Source: Methylococcales bacterium
GTDB taxonomy: Bacteria; Pseudomonadota; Gammaproteobacteria; Methylococcales; Methylomonadaceae
NCBI GenBank assembly: GCA_030693155.1
Contig: JAUYBJ010000078.1
Span: 1 to 40,106 of the forward strand
Length of the DNA stretch: 40,106 nucleotides
Reading direction: 5' to 3'
Part shown: in pieces, positions 16,681 to 24,530 of the stretch
How positions within the stretch are numbered: the first letter of the stretch is position 1
Layout: each line of letters begins with the position of its first letter
Position numbers and translations under genes: made by a program
The notes under the pieces: generated by a model
What the model was told of the DNA's origin: nothing
Databases searched by the model: none
Seen by the model: the letters and a program-made list of their open reading frames with translations, nothing else

Positions 16681-18367
16681 GCTCCATGTCGCGGAAAATA
16701 CTGCACTTTTTGAACACTTCTAAACTGGGGGCAACGGATTTATGGCGACAATATTTAGCCGCCAGTTTGGTTAAGCCTTTGATGTCGCGCCCACTGGCTT
16801 TGGGAAAAGTTTTTGATAAGGTATTAATCAGCTCGCTATTCACATCAAGCCCGAACTGTTCCACCATCACTGTCCAAATTTTACAGCGATCATTAAACGT
16901 GGGCTGATGGTAGCGAATGATGGCGATACAACGGGAAATAATCGCCTCGTCAATATCGCCAACACGATTGGTGGTTAAAAATAGCAAGCCATTAAAGTAT
17001 TCCAGCACCCGCAAAAACACGCCTACGACTGCATTAGCGGCAATATTGTCATCACGCCGTTTGATATACACATCGGCTTCGTCAATCAGCATCACCGCGC
17101 CCCAACGTTGCGCACGGGTCAGGGTATTTTTTAACGCCAGTTCCATTTCGGTAACATTCAAACCCAACTGCCCCGAATGCACCCGATACAACGGACGCTT
17201 GATAATTTCCGAATACACTTCGGCAGTCAGCGTTTTACCGACACCCGCAGGGCCGACACATAACACCGTCGTGCCGCCTGATTTGCCTTCCACAATATCA
17301 TCCATCAACACATCCATTTCAGCGGTGAGAATGTCGATTAAATCGGTTTGTTCGGGTGGCAGGATTAATTTATTTTTTAAATCCGGCTGATATTGGTAGG
17401 GCTTTACATCATCGACGTGTACCCATAAATGCTGATGCAACTCCAAGTGAAACATCAAAATATAGCCGTGTACGGGCAATTCGGTGAACAATCCTTTGGG
17501 CATATCGGCTTGCAGCATTTCTGCCGCGCTTTCAATTTTGTCGTTGTATTTAGTACTGCGTCCCGCCCTGCGCAAATATTTACTTAAAACATCGCCCGTT
17601 ACATCCAGCGCAAGTTCACGGTCTTTCACCACTTCTTCATCATTGACTAAACGGGCTGAACCACCGCCCGACGATAACACCACCACGTTTTTTCGTGACC
17701 AATCAGTATTACGATGTGTCGCCGTCGGATCATCGGCAACCACAGCCGTGCCGCTGGCGGAAAATTGGCGACTGTAATCCGCACGATGCTCAAAATAACG
17801 CTGTGCAGAACGGTCGTAAGTGGCGATTAATTCAGTGGTTTCTTTCAAAAAACCATGGGTGACAAATATGTCGGCGAGGGTTTTGCCGATAATATCGCGC
17901 TCTCGAATAATCATCGTGATCGCAACGATTTTCGCCATCGAATTGGCTTTCAGTTCCAGCAAAATGCGTCCGTTTTCTTCCTCGCTGGGCGGGGTAAAAT
18001 CAATTCGCGACACCAGATGCGCTAACGGTCTGCCCGCCGCGTTGATTTTAAACAACCAGCCACGCAAGCCGTCGTTGACTAAAAACTCCGCGATTGCAGG
18101 CACTAATAATTCCAAATCGCCTTCTTTAAATTGCTTGCCGCCGTCCATTAATGCGTGTTGCAAGGTAGACAGCTGGGCAGCTTTACCCTGCATGGCAAAG
18201 CCTGCTTTTTCATACAAACCGCGCAGAAAATCCAGTTGTGTACCAGAAAGATGATGAAAAGGAATATCCGCTTTATTACCGAATTTTAACTGCTCCGCCA
18301 ACATCTGGAGCTCAGGAAATTGGGCAACCATCGCTTCAACGTAAGCGCGTTCAATTTGAAGTTTCAT
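16667..18367 (-). CDS. AAA+ ATPase with long uncharacterised N-terminal region
   Basis: A 566-residue protein. Residues 1-330 match nothing I recognise; they are helical and soluble, with a possible strand-rich part near 290-340 (YILMFHLELHQHLWVHVDDV). The C-terminal part is a classical AAA domain: Walker A GPAGVGKT at 372-379, Walker B VMLIDEAD near 425-432, sensor 1 LLFLTTNRVGDID, and arginine finger region EAIISRC. This resembles proteasome-ATPase/Vps4-like remodellers (AAA rather than Lon or Clp type). It is the first gene of a two-gene unit with a 14-bp overlap. A perfect TATAAT at 18422-18427 on this strand may be its -10 box. Role unknown; protein remodelling or defence are both possible. 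Confidence 0.82.
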   Translation of the reverse strand: MKLQIERAYVEAMVAQFPELQMLAEQLKFGNKADIPFHHLSGTQLDFLRGLYEKAGFAMQGKAAQLSTLQHALMDGGKQFKEGDLELLVPAIAEFLVNDGLRGWLFKINAAGRPLAHLVSRIDFTPPSEEENGRILLELKANSMAKIVAITMIIRERDIIGKTLADIFVTHGFLKETTELIATYDRSAQRYFEHRADYSRQFSASGTAVVADDPTATHRNTDWSRKNVVVLSSGGGSARLVNDEEVVKDRELALDVTGDVLSKYLRRAGRSTKYNDKIESAAEMLQADMPKGLFTELPVHGYILMFHLELHQHLWVHVDDVKPYQYQPDLKNKLILPPEQTDLIDILTAEMDVLMDDIVEGKSGGTTVLCVGPAGVGKTLTAEVYSEIIKRPLYRVHSGQLGLNVTEMELALKNTLTRAQRWGAVMLIDEADVYIKRRDDNIAANAVVGVFLRVLEYFNGLLFLTTNRVGDIDEAIISRCIAIIRYHQPTFNDRCKIWTVMVEQFGLDVNSELINTLSKTFPKASGRDIKGLTKLAAKYCRHKSVAPSLEVFKKCSIFRDMELEDD

Positions 18368-18738
18368 GCGTATCAGCCTTGCTTATGACTAAAAACAAAA
18401 GACAAGCAACCCGTATGCCAAATTATAAGCCACTGATGTTATTATGATTTTATAGCAGGCTGTGAGAGTAATTATTGGATTAAAGCGTATCTGTGTTGGT
18501 AATAAGACAATACGGCTTATGGCTTGTAATGGCAAAACAGCGGGGCGTTTTTTGAATAAAGACGGGGTAATCAGGTCTTTACAATCTGTTTTTTAGATAG
18601 GCTTGCGTGGCTATCAGGCTTTAATGTGTTTAGGGTTTAATAAATGGCAAAAGGTCTTAGAGAATCTTTGTCATTTTGCGGCTTGCGGTATATGATTGCT
18701 CACTTTGTTGAGTTAAATGGTAGGCTTTTTAAATTTTT
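18368..18738. other. Divergent intergenic region between AAA ATPase and sulfite reductase genes
   Basis: This 371-bp gap has no convincing gene. A short ATG frame from 18644 is out of frame with the reductase and looks spurious. It holds a good sigma-70 promoter for the reductase (listed separately) and a perfect TATAAT on the minus strand at 18422-18427 for the AAA ATPase, without a clear -35. I see no riboswitch-like or CysB-like structure that I can defend. Confidence 0.5.
18668..18696 (+). promoter_or_regulatory. Sigma-70 promoter of the sulfite/nitrite reductase operon
   Basis: TTGTCA (18668-18673) and TATGAT (18691-18696) are separated by exactly 17 bp, each matching consensus at five of six positions. 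The predicted transcript would start near 18703, about 36 nt before the reductase ATG. Confidence 0.65.
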
Positions 18739-20391
18739 ATGTATCAGTATAACGAGATTGACCAAACGCTTGTGGATGAGCGGGTCGCCCAATTCAGGTG
18801 GCAAACCGAGCAGTTTTTACGCGGTGAACTTTCCGAAGATAGATACCGCCATTTGCGTTTACGCAACGGTATTTATATTCAAACGCACGCGCCGATGTTG
18901 CGTATCGCCATTCCTTATGGCGTGTTTAATAGTAAACAAATCAGAATGCTGGCACACATTGCCCGCACTTATGACAAAAACTATTGTCATTTTACCACGC
19001 GGCAAAATGTGCAGTTCAACTGGCCTAAATTGGAGCAAACGCCTGATATTCTGGCTGAACTTGCTACGGTACAAATGCACGCGATTCAAACCAGCGGTAA
19101 TTGTATGCGTAACACCACATCCGACCATTTAGCGGGTGTGTGTGTTGATGAAATTGAAGACCCGCGTCCGTATTGCGAAATTATTCGCCAGTGGACAACG
19201 CTACACCCTGAATTCGATTATTTACCGCGTAAATTTAAAATCGCAGTCAGTGGTGCGCTAAATGACCGCGCCGCGACACAACTGCATGACATCGGCTTGC
19301 ATTTGGTAAAAGATGAAGCGGGTGTAATCGGTTTTAAAGTATTAGTCGGCGGCGGTTTAGGTCGTACACCGATTATCGGCAAAGTAATCCGTCCCTATCT
19401 GGAACAGCAACATTTGTTGTCGTATCTGGAAGCGATTTTGCGGGTTTATAATTTATTTGGTCGCCGTGATAATAAATATAAAGCGCGGATTAAAATTCTG
19501 CTGAAAGAAACCGGCATTGAAAAATTCACTGCGATGGTTGAGCAAGAATGGCAACTCATTAAAGACGGACGTGAATTGTCAGCTGAGCGCGTGGAAGAAA
19601 TCAAAGCGCATTTTGCACCGCCTGCTTACGATAGCAGTGCTGCTGACGATAAAAATTTCGATCAGCATTTAGCCAAAGATAACGCTTTTGCAACGTGGGT
19701 TAAATACAACACAACCGCCCATAAAGTAGCAGGTTATAAAGCGGTATTTATCTCGTTAAAATCTCCTGATGCGCCTCCTGGTGATATGACTGATGCCCAG
19801 CTGGATGCCATTGCGCATTTGGCAGACGGCTATAGCTTTGGTGAAATCAGAAGCACCCATCGACAAAATTTGATTCTTGCCGATGTTCATCAAGGCGATT
19901 TATACGGTCTATGGCAACAATTGGACGCATTAACACTCGCCACGCCGAATATCGGCACCGCCACTGATATGATTTGTTGTCCTGGGCTGGATTTTTGCTC
20001 ATTGGCTAATTCCGGCACTATCGGTTTGGCAAAAGAAATTAATGAAGCCCTTGATAATATGGATTATCTGCATGACATCGGCGAAGTAAAAATCAATATG
20101 TCGGGCTGTATGAACGGTTGTGCGCATCAAAGTGTCGGGCATATCGGTATTTTAGGTGTCGATAAAAAAGGCGTTGAATGGTATCAACTGACGCTGGGCG
20201 GCTCTTCTGATAATGAAGCGGCGATTGGCGAACGCTTAGGGCCTGCGGTGGCTAAAGATGAAGTCACTAAAGCCATCAGCACTATTCTGGCTGTTTATGT
20301 GCAGCAACGTTTGGAAGACGAATCATTCCTCGATATGGTCAAGCGCGTTGGCATCACCCCGTTTAAGGAGCAAGTTTATGCAGATAATTAA
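18739..20391 (+). CDS. Nitrite/sulfite reductase, siroheme-[4Fe-4S] hemoprotein
   Basis: A 550-residue cytoplasmic reductase of the CysI/NirA family, reducing sulfite to sulfide (or nitrite to ammonia) with six electrons. The cofactor cysteines are all present: C414 and C420 in CCPGLDFC and C457 and C461 in SGCMNGC. The two ferredoxin-like and siroheme-binding halves are visible: FTTRQNVQFNW and NCMRNTTSDHLAGV at 90-140, with a second repeat near 360-385 (RSTHRQNLILADV). The next gene is a DUF934 protein, the usual partner of the sulfite-reducing form in proteobacteria, so assimilatory sulfite reduction is the better guess. There is no strong ribosome binding site. A good promoter lies 36 nt upstream of the start. 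Confidence 0.93.
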   Translation: MYQYNEIDQTLVDERVAQFRWQTEQFLRGELSEDRYRHLRLRNGIYIQTHAPMLRIAIPYGVFNSKQIRMLAHIARTYDKNYCHFTTRQNVQFNWPKLEQTPDILAELATVQMHAIQTSGNCMRNTTSDHLAGVCVDEIEDPRPYCEIIRQWTTLHPEFDYLPRKFKIAVSGALNDRAATQLHDIGLHLVKDEAGVIGFKVLVGGGLGRTPIIGKVIRPYLEQQHLLSYLEAILRVYNLFGRRDNKYKARIKILLKETGIEKFTAMVEQEWQLIKDGRELSAERVEEIKAHFAPPAYDSSAADDKNFDQHLAKDNAFATWVKYNTTAHKVAGYKAVFISLKSPDAPPGDMTDAQLDAIAHLADGYSFGEIRSTHRQNLILADVHQGDLYGLWQQLDALTLATPNIGTATDMICCPGLDFCSLANSGTIGLAKEINEALDNMDYLHDIGEVKINMSGCMNGCAHQSVGHIGILGVDKKGVEWYQLTLGGSSDNEAAIGERLGPAVAKDEVTKAISTILAVYVQQRLEDESFLDMVKRVGITPFKEQVYADN

Positions 20392-20830
20392 AGATAAACA
20401 CATTGTTGATGATACTTGGCAACACATCAGCGACGATGAAAAAATCCCTGCGGGTGATGTCACGCTGTCCTTAGCCAGATGGCAGCAGGAAAAACACACG
20501 CTGCTTCATCGTGCAGGTCAAATGGGTGTGCGTCTTAACTCTACTGATGACGTAGCGGTGCTGGCAGATGATATTAAACGTCTGGCATTGATTGAACTGG
20601 TATTTGCTGATTTTGCCGATGGTCGGTCGTTTTCTCAAGCGTGGTTGTTACGCGAGCGATTGGGTTACAGCGGTGAATTGCGGGCGATTGGTAACTATAT
20701 GCCCGATCAGGCATTTTATTTGGCGCGAGTTGGCGTTAATGCGTTTCAGCCTGAAAAATTTGCTGATTTGCCTGTGATGCTGGCTAAACTGAATGAGTTC
20801 AGCGTTCATTATCAACGTTCAGTTCATTAA
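20378..20830 (+). CDS. DUF934 protein, sulfite reductase partner
   Basis: A 150-residue protein starting MQIIKDKHIVDDTW. AAGGAG (20365-20370) lies 7 nt before this ATG, and the start overlaps the reductase gene by 14 bp, so a longer frame beginning at 20258 is rejected. The family pattern is clear: IVDDTW near the start, a central VLADDIKRLALIELVFADFADGRSFSQAWLLRERLGYSGELRAIG block and an ending with FQPEKFADLPVML. DUF934 proteins are encoded next to sulfite reductase and are thought to serve as an oxidoreductase or assembly partner in sulfate assimilation. It is cytoplasmic and has no metal-binding motif that I can see. Confidence 0.93.
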   Translation: MQIIKDKHIVDDTWQHISDDEKIPAGDVTLSLARWQQEKHTLLHRAGQMGVRLNSTDDVAVLADDIKRLALIELVFADFADGRSFSQAWLLRERLGYSGELRAIGNYMPDQAFYLARVGVNAFQPEKFADLPVMLAKLNEFSVHYQRSVH

Positions 20831-20888
20831 ACGTGGTCTGTCTTTACAAGTCATTGAGCGAATAAATACGCTCATATAGGCTTGTTTA

Positions 20889-20925
20889 AACTCATACTGG
20901 ACGAGGTTTGTCATCCCGTCCAGTA
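20889..20925. terminator. Hairpin between convergent DUF934 and C1 peptidase genes
   Basis: An 11-bp stem CATACTGGACG/CGTCCAGTATG encloses a 13-nt loop. It lies 60 bp after the DUF934 stop and 30 bp after the peptidase stop, in the right place to end both transcripts. There is no T-tract on either side, so an intrinsic-terminator role is uncertain. Confidence 0.45.
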
Positions 20926-20957
20926 TGATGTCCATTATTCGATTAGCTTACATCGAA

Positions 20958-22400
20958 TTATTCTTCATCTTCCTCCTCGTAGCCGCCTTCGTCCTCTTCT
21001 TCCTCAGGTTCTTCTTCCTCTTCCTCAGGCTCTTCCTCGTCTTCTTCGTCTTCTTCGTCTTCTTCAGACTCTTCAGATTCTTCGCTATATTCCTCAGATG
21101 ATTCGCTGTACTCCTCAGAAGATTCGGAGCTTTCCATTTGCCACGACGACATCATTTCAAACATTGAGCTGCTTTCACTTTCTGAAAAGCCATCTATGCT
21201 GACCACACTTTGAATATCAATCATGATTTTTGCCAGCATTTCACTGGAAAAATACTCGTCCAATAAAGTCACCGACTCTTCAATCAGCGTGATATTAGTG
21301 ATGTCTCTGACGGCATAACGCAATATTCTTTCCGCACTCATATCCACGCCTAACATTGCGATAGTCGAGGTCATATAAAGTGCGATAGCATCGTATTCTT
21401 CATCGCTTAAATCGCCATCCTGACCTGCGGCGTATAAGAATAATAAGGCAATACGGTATTCCAGCGGATAATCGTCACCCATTGCATCCAGCATCGCGGC
21501 ATAGTCTTCTTCGCTCATATTCGCTAGTTCGGATTCGTAATCACCCACTACCGACTCATCGCTATTATCCCAGTAATCTTGGGTATTAAAGTCTACATTG
21601 TTGAGTTGCTTGATAATCCACGAGTCGCCATCATTAAACTTAGGGTTGACCAGATAATCGTAAGGAATATAACAATAACCTTTATCACCCCAGCCGTCGC
21701 CCCATGAGTTACGCACGATAAACACTTTGTCTTTATCAGAATAACCGACCGCCAACATCGCATGACCACCGTGTGATTCGCGTGATGCTTCGGTATCAGA
21801 AGGCATCGGCACTACGCCTTTTTGACGCTGTTTATCAAACGATTTGTATAAATTGATACCGAAAATAATCGGATGACCTTCCGCTAAACTGTGTTTCCAC
21901 GCATATAAATCAGTGGGAACTGCCGCCATATCTTCAACTTTAAACGCAGCCGCTTCATCATAGTTTTCTTGATACGGTTCGTCGTTTACAATGGCTGTAT
22001 CAAACGGGTAGTTTGCTTCCGCACACGCGCCCCATTTTTTCAAGCCCTCGATAGCGTGTTGAATATAACAGCCGCTGTCTTCTATTTTTCCGCCTTCCTC
22101 TGTGCCTTCATAACGACCGTTGTAATAAATAAACATCCGACTGACATCGTAATCTTCACCCGTGTGCATTTTGGCGAGGTATTCATACGCACCCGCGACT
22201 GCATTAGCAACACAGCTGCTGGTTTGTCCTTGATCTTCAACAGCGGTCAAGTATTTTCTTAAATCAACTTTACGAGGCAACTCAGATTCTTTATAGCGGT
22301 TTTCACTGTATTTTTTTGCATCAGCACTCGGTTTTGCCGATTTATAACCTTTAAGACTCCGTTGACTACCATCAGCGCGTCCAAATGTAAAATCACTCAT
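20958..22400 (-). CDS. C1 (papain-like) peptidase with TerB-like domain and acidic tail
   Basis: A 480-residue protein without a signal peptide. The N-terminal ~270 residues are a complete papain-like domain: oxyanion Q57 and nucleophile C63 in DQGQTSSC, H213 in GGHAMLAVGY, and N231 in VRNSWGDGWGDKGYC. No propeptide of usual type is visible. Residues about 295-420 read like a TerB-fold helical domain (YRIALLFLYAAGQDGDLSDEEYDAI, then SVVSIDGFSESE with a second acidic loop). The last ~55 residues are an almost pure Ser/Glu then Glu/Asp tail. It lies downstream of mmoR on the same strand, 104 bp away, so read-through is possible. Substrate and location are unknown; the tail could bind Ca2+ or a basic partner. 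Confidence 0.85.
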   Translation of the reverse strand: MSDFTFGRADGSQRSLKGYKSAKPSADAKKYSENRYKESELPRKVDLRKYLTAVEDQGQTSSCVANAVAGAYEYLAKMHTGEDYDVSRMFIYYNGRYEGTEEGGKIEDSGCYIQHAIEGLKKWGACAEANYPFDTAIVNDEPYQENYDEAAAFKVEDMAAVPTDLYAWKHSLAEGHPIIFGINLYKSFDKQRQKGVVPMPSDTEASRESHGGHAMLAVGYSDKDKVFIVRNSWGDGWGDKGYCYIPYDYLVNPKFNDGDSWIIKQLNNVDFNTQDYWDNSDESVVGDYESELANMSEEDYAAMLDAMGDDYPLEYRIALLFLYAAGQDGDLSDEEYDAIALYMTSTIAMLGVDMSAERILRYAVRDITNITLIEESVTLLDEYFSSEMLAKIMIDIQSVVSIDGFSESESSSMFEMMSSWQMESSESSEEYSESSEEYSEESEESEEDEEDEEDEEEPEEEEEEPEEEEDEGGYEEEDEE

Positions 22401-22504
22401 AAATGTCCTATAAATAAAAGAGTAAGAAGAAAGAAATATGCTTTAAAAGCGGGTGAACAATAAAACAAACGTGACAGAAGCGCAAACGCTTTTAATACAC
22501 CATG

Positions 22505-24262
22505 CTACAAGTAATTTTCACCTTCTCTGCTCAAACCAAACCGATCCATTTTTTTATAGAGTGTGGTGCGGGTAATACCCAGTTTTTTTGCTGCCATTGA
22601 GATATTGCCCGCGCAATGTTTCAGAGCGGTTTTTATGCCGTGAAACTCCCAGTCGTTCAGCGATACCACATCCGAATGCTCCATAAATGAGTCGGAAAAC
22701 GGTTGCTGCGTGTTAGCACTGAATTGCTTAATTTCGGCAATAAAATCAATCGGTAAATCGTGTACTGTAATAGTAGAGCTACTGGCGGTATAAAGGGTCG
22801 CTCTTATTACGCTAATCAGTTGGCGAATATTTCCCGGCCACGGGTGTTGTTCGATTAACGTAATAACCTCAGGAGAAAGTTGCAGCTGACCACTCGAAGC
22901 AATGACGTTAATTTCCCGTTGCAGGATATGCTGAATAATGGCTTGTTTATCGGGGTTATCGCGTAACGGTTGCAAATGGATTTGCGCACCGTTCAGGCGA
23001 TAATATAAATCCCGCCTAAACCGTCCCGCTTCCACCGCTTCCAGTAATTTCACATTGGTTGCAGCCACTACCTGAACATCAACACGCACAGGCTTGCTAC
23101 CGCCGACAGGCGTAAATTCAGAACTTTCCAATACCCGTAATAAGGTCGCCTGTAAATCAAAACTCATATCACCAATTTCATCGAGAAACAGAATGCCTTT
23201 GTCGGCAAGCATGAATTTTCCTGCCTTACCGCTGGATTTTGCGCCCGTAAAACTGCCTGCTTCATAACCAAACAATTCACTTTCAATCAAATCACGCGGA
23301 ATAGACGCGCAATTAATAGCAATCAGCGGTGCGTCTTTTCGGGGGCCTGCCTGTTTTAATAAGCCGACAAAATGATCTTTGCCTACGCCCGATTCGCCTG
23401 TAATTAAAATAGGAATTTTGTAGTGTTGTAATTTGACCGCTTTGTTAAGCAATAACTGTAATTCGTCAGAAATAACCGAATGACTAACGGGAGGTAACGG
23501 TTTTTTAGCCGCATTAAAATGGATTTTTTCCAATACGCGTTCTTGGGCTTGTGCATTTTGCGCTAATGGCAGATTGCTATTCACCAGCACACAAATCAAA
23601 TGCAGAAAGGCAAATAATGAATTCATGCTTTCCTGCTGATTACTCACCAGACCGACGACTGCCAGTAATTCGCCGTCGTCATCCAGTAACGGATAACCTA
23701 CGGTCGTAAACGGGTGCAGCACATTGAGAAAATGTTCCATGCCTTGAAACGCAATCGGTTTTTTGAGCATAGCCGCACTGCCGATGCCATTATTGCCCAA
23801 AATAGTTTCCGACCAGTTCGCACCCGTCTCATACATCTGGCTCATAAAAGAATGCGAAAATCGTTGCTCCCCGATGGTGTATAACAGACGACCGTCAGCG
23901 GCAATTAATACCATTATCACGCCCGCTTCTTTTAAAAAGATATAAAAATTATGGCTGAGGTCTTGCAGGAGTTTTTTAATCGGTGTGGCAGGATTACCCG
24001 CTTCAACATGACTATTAATAACAGGATAATCATCCCAGTTTGCATAATTACCCAATGGCAGATGATAGTCATCCAAACAGCGTTCCCACGCATCACGCAC
24101 TTCAGGTCTTACCCAGTCGTATTGCTCAGGAACAGTTCGGGTCTGATTCATCCATTGCCATGCCTGTATAGGTCTGTCGATTTCAAACTCAACACGGTGT
24201 CTCAACAACAGCGTGTCATGGATGAGCTTTACTTGACTGGAAATGTTGAACGCTATATCCAT
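22505..24262 (-). CDS. mmoR: MmoR, sigma-54-dependent activator of the sMMO operon
   Basis: A 585-residue enhancer-binding protein resembling AcoR and MmoR. Residues about 60-225 are a GAF-like sensor (GNNGIGSAAMLKKPIAFQGMEHF). The AAA+ domain has Walker A GESGVGKD (289-296), a sigma-54 contact loop GSFTGA (336-341; usually GAFTGA), and GILFLDEIGDM as Walker B. The C-terminal Fis-type HTH is near 547-575 (CAGNISMAAKKLGITRTTLYKK). It is read together with the sMMO genes and is 268 bp downstream of mmoG. AAGGA precedes the ATG. In methanotrophs, MmoR with sigma-54 activates the mmoX promoter when copper is low. A sigma-54 site upstream of mmoX in this window supports that identification. Confidence 0.9.
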   Translation of the reverse strand: MDIAFNISSQVKLIHDTLLLRHRVEFEIDRPIQAWQWMNQTRTVPEQYDWVRPEVRDAWERCLDDYHLPLGNYANWDDYPVINSHVEAGNPATPIKKLLQDLSHNFYIFLKEAGVIMVLIAADGRLLYTIGEQRFSHSFMSQMYETGANWSETILGNNGIGSAAMLKKPIAFQGMEHFLNVLHPFTTVGYPLLDDDGELLAVVGLVSNQQESMNSLFAFLHLICVLVNSNLPLAQNAQAQERVLEKIHFNAAKKPLPPVSHSVISDELQLLLNKAVKLQHYKIPILITGESGVGKDHFVGLLKQAGPRKDAPLIAINCASIPRDLIESELFGYEAGSFTGAKSSGKAGKFMLADKGILFLDEIGDMSFDLQATLLRVLESSEFTPVGGSKPVRVDVQVVAATNVKLLEAVEAGRFRRDLYYRLNGAQIHLQPLRDNPDKQAIIQHILQREINVIASSGQLQLSPEVITLIEQHPWPGNIRQLISVIRATLYTASSSTITVHDLPIDFIAEIKQFSANTQQPFSDSFMEHSDVVSLNDWEFHGIKTALKHCAGNISMAAKKLGITRTTLYKKMDRFGLSREGENYL

Positions 24263-24488
24263 GGGGCTTCCTTTTTGCGGTTTAAATAGTTTCGACTAAA
24301 AACTAAAAGTGACGAAAATAATTGATTTTCATAACCTTTTTTGATTTTTTCAGTGTAAACGAACACGATAAGCAAAATAGAAAAAATAGGCAACGTGACA
24401 TGATGTCGCATTGCCTTTATTCCATGTGTGGGAATAGGCAAGGAGCTTCTTATCAGGAAGCTGGGTAGGAGGATAAAACGGGGTAATT

Positions 24489-24514
24489 ACCTGAACAATG
24501 TAATTTATTCAGGT
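24489..24514 (-). other. Stem-loop downstream of mmoG
   Basis: A 7-bp stem ACCTGAA/TTCAGGT with a 12-nt AT-rich loop lies 17 bp after the mmoG stop. No T-tract follows on the mmoG strand, so transcription probably continues towards mmoR. The 268-bp gap otherwise holds only a second small hairpin (AGCTTC/GAAGCT near 24446) and no gene. Confidence 0.4.
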
Positions 24515-24530
24515 TCAAGCATTCATTTGT

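Noticed and set aside
16917-17390. A 157-codon plus-strand ORF
   Set aside because: It lies antisense within the AAA domain of the ATPase, with Ser/Thr-rich composition typical of shadows.
20882-21202. A 106-codon plus-strand ORF rich in Leu and Pro
   Set aside because: It is the antisense reading of the Glu/Asp/Ser-rich tail of the C1 peptidase; the low-complexity composition explains the open frame.
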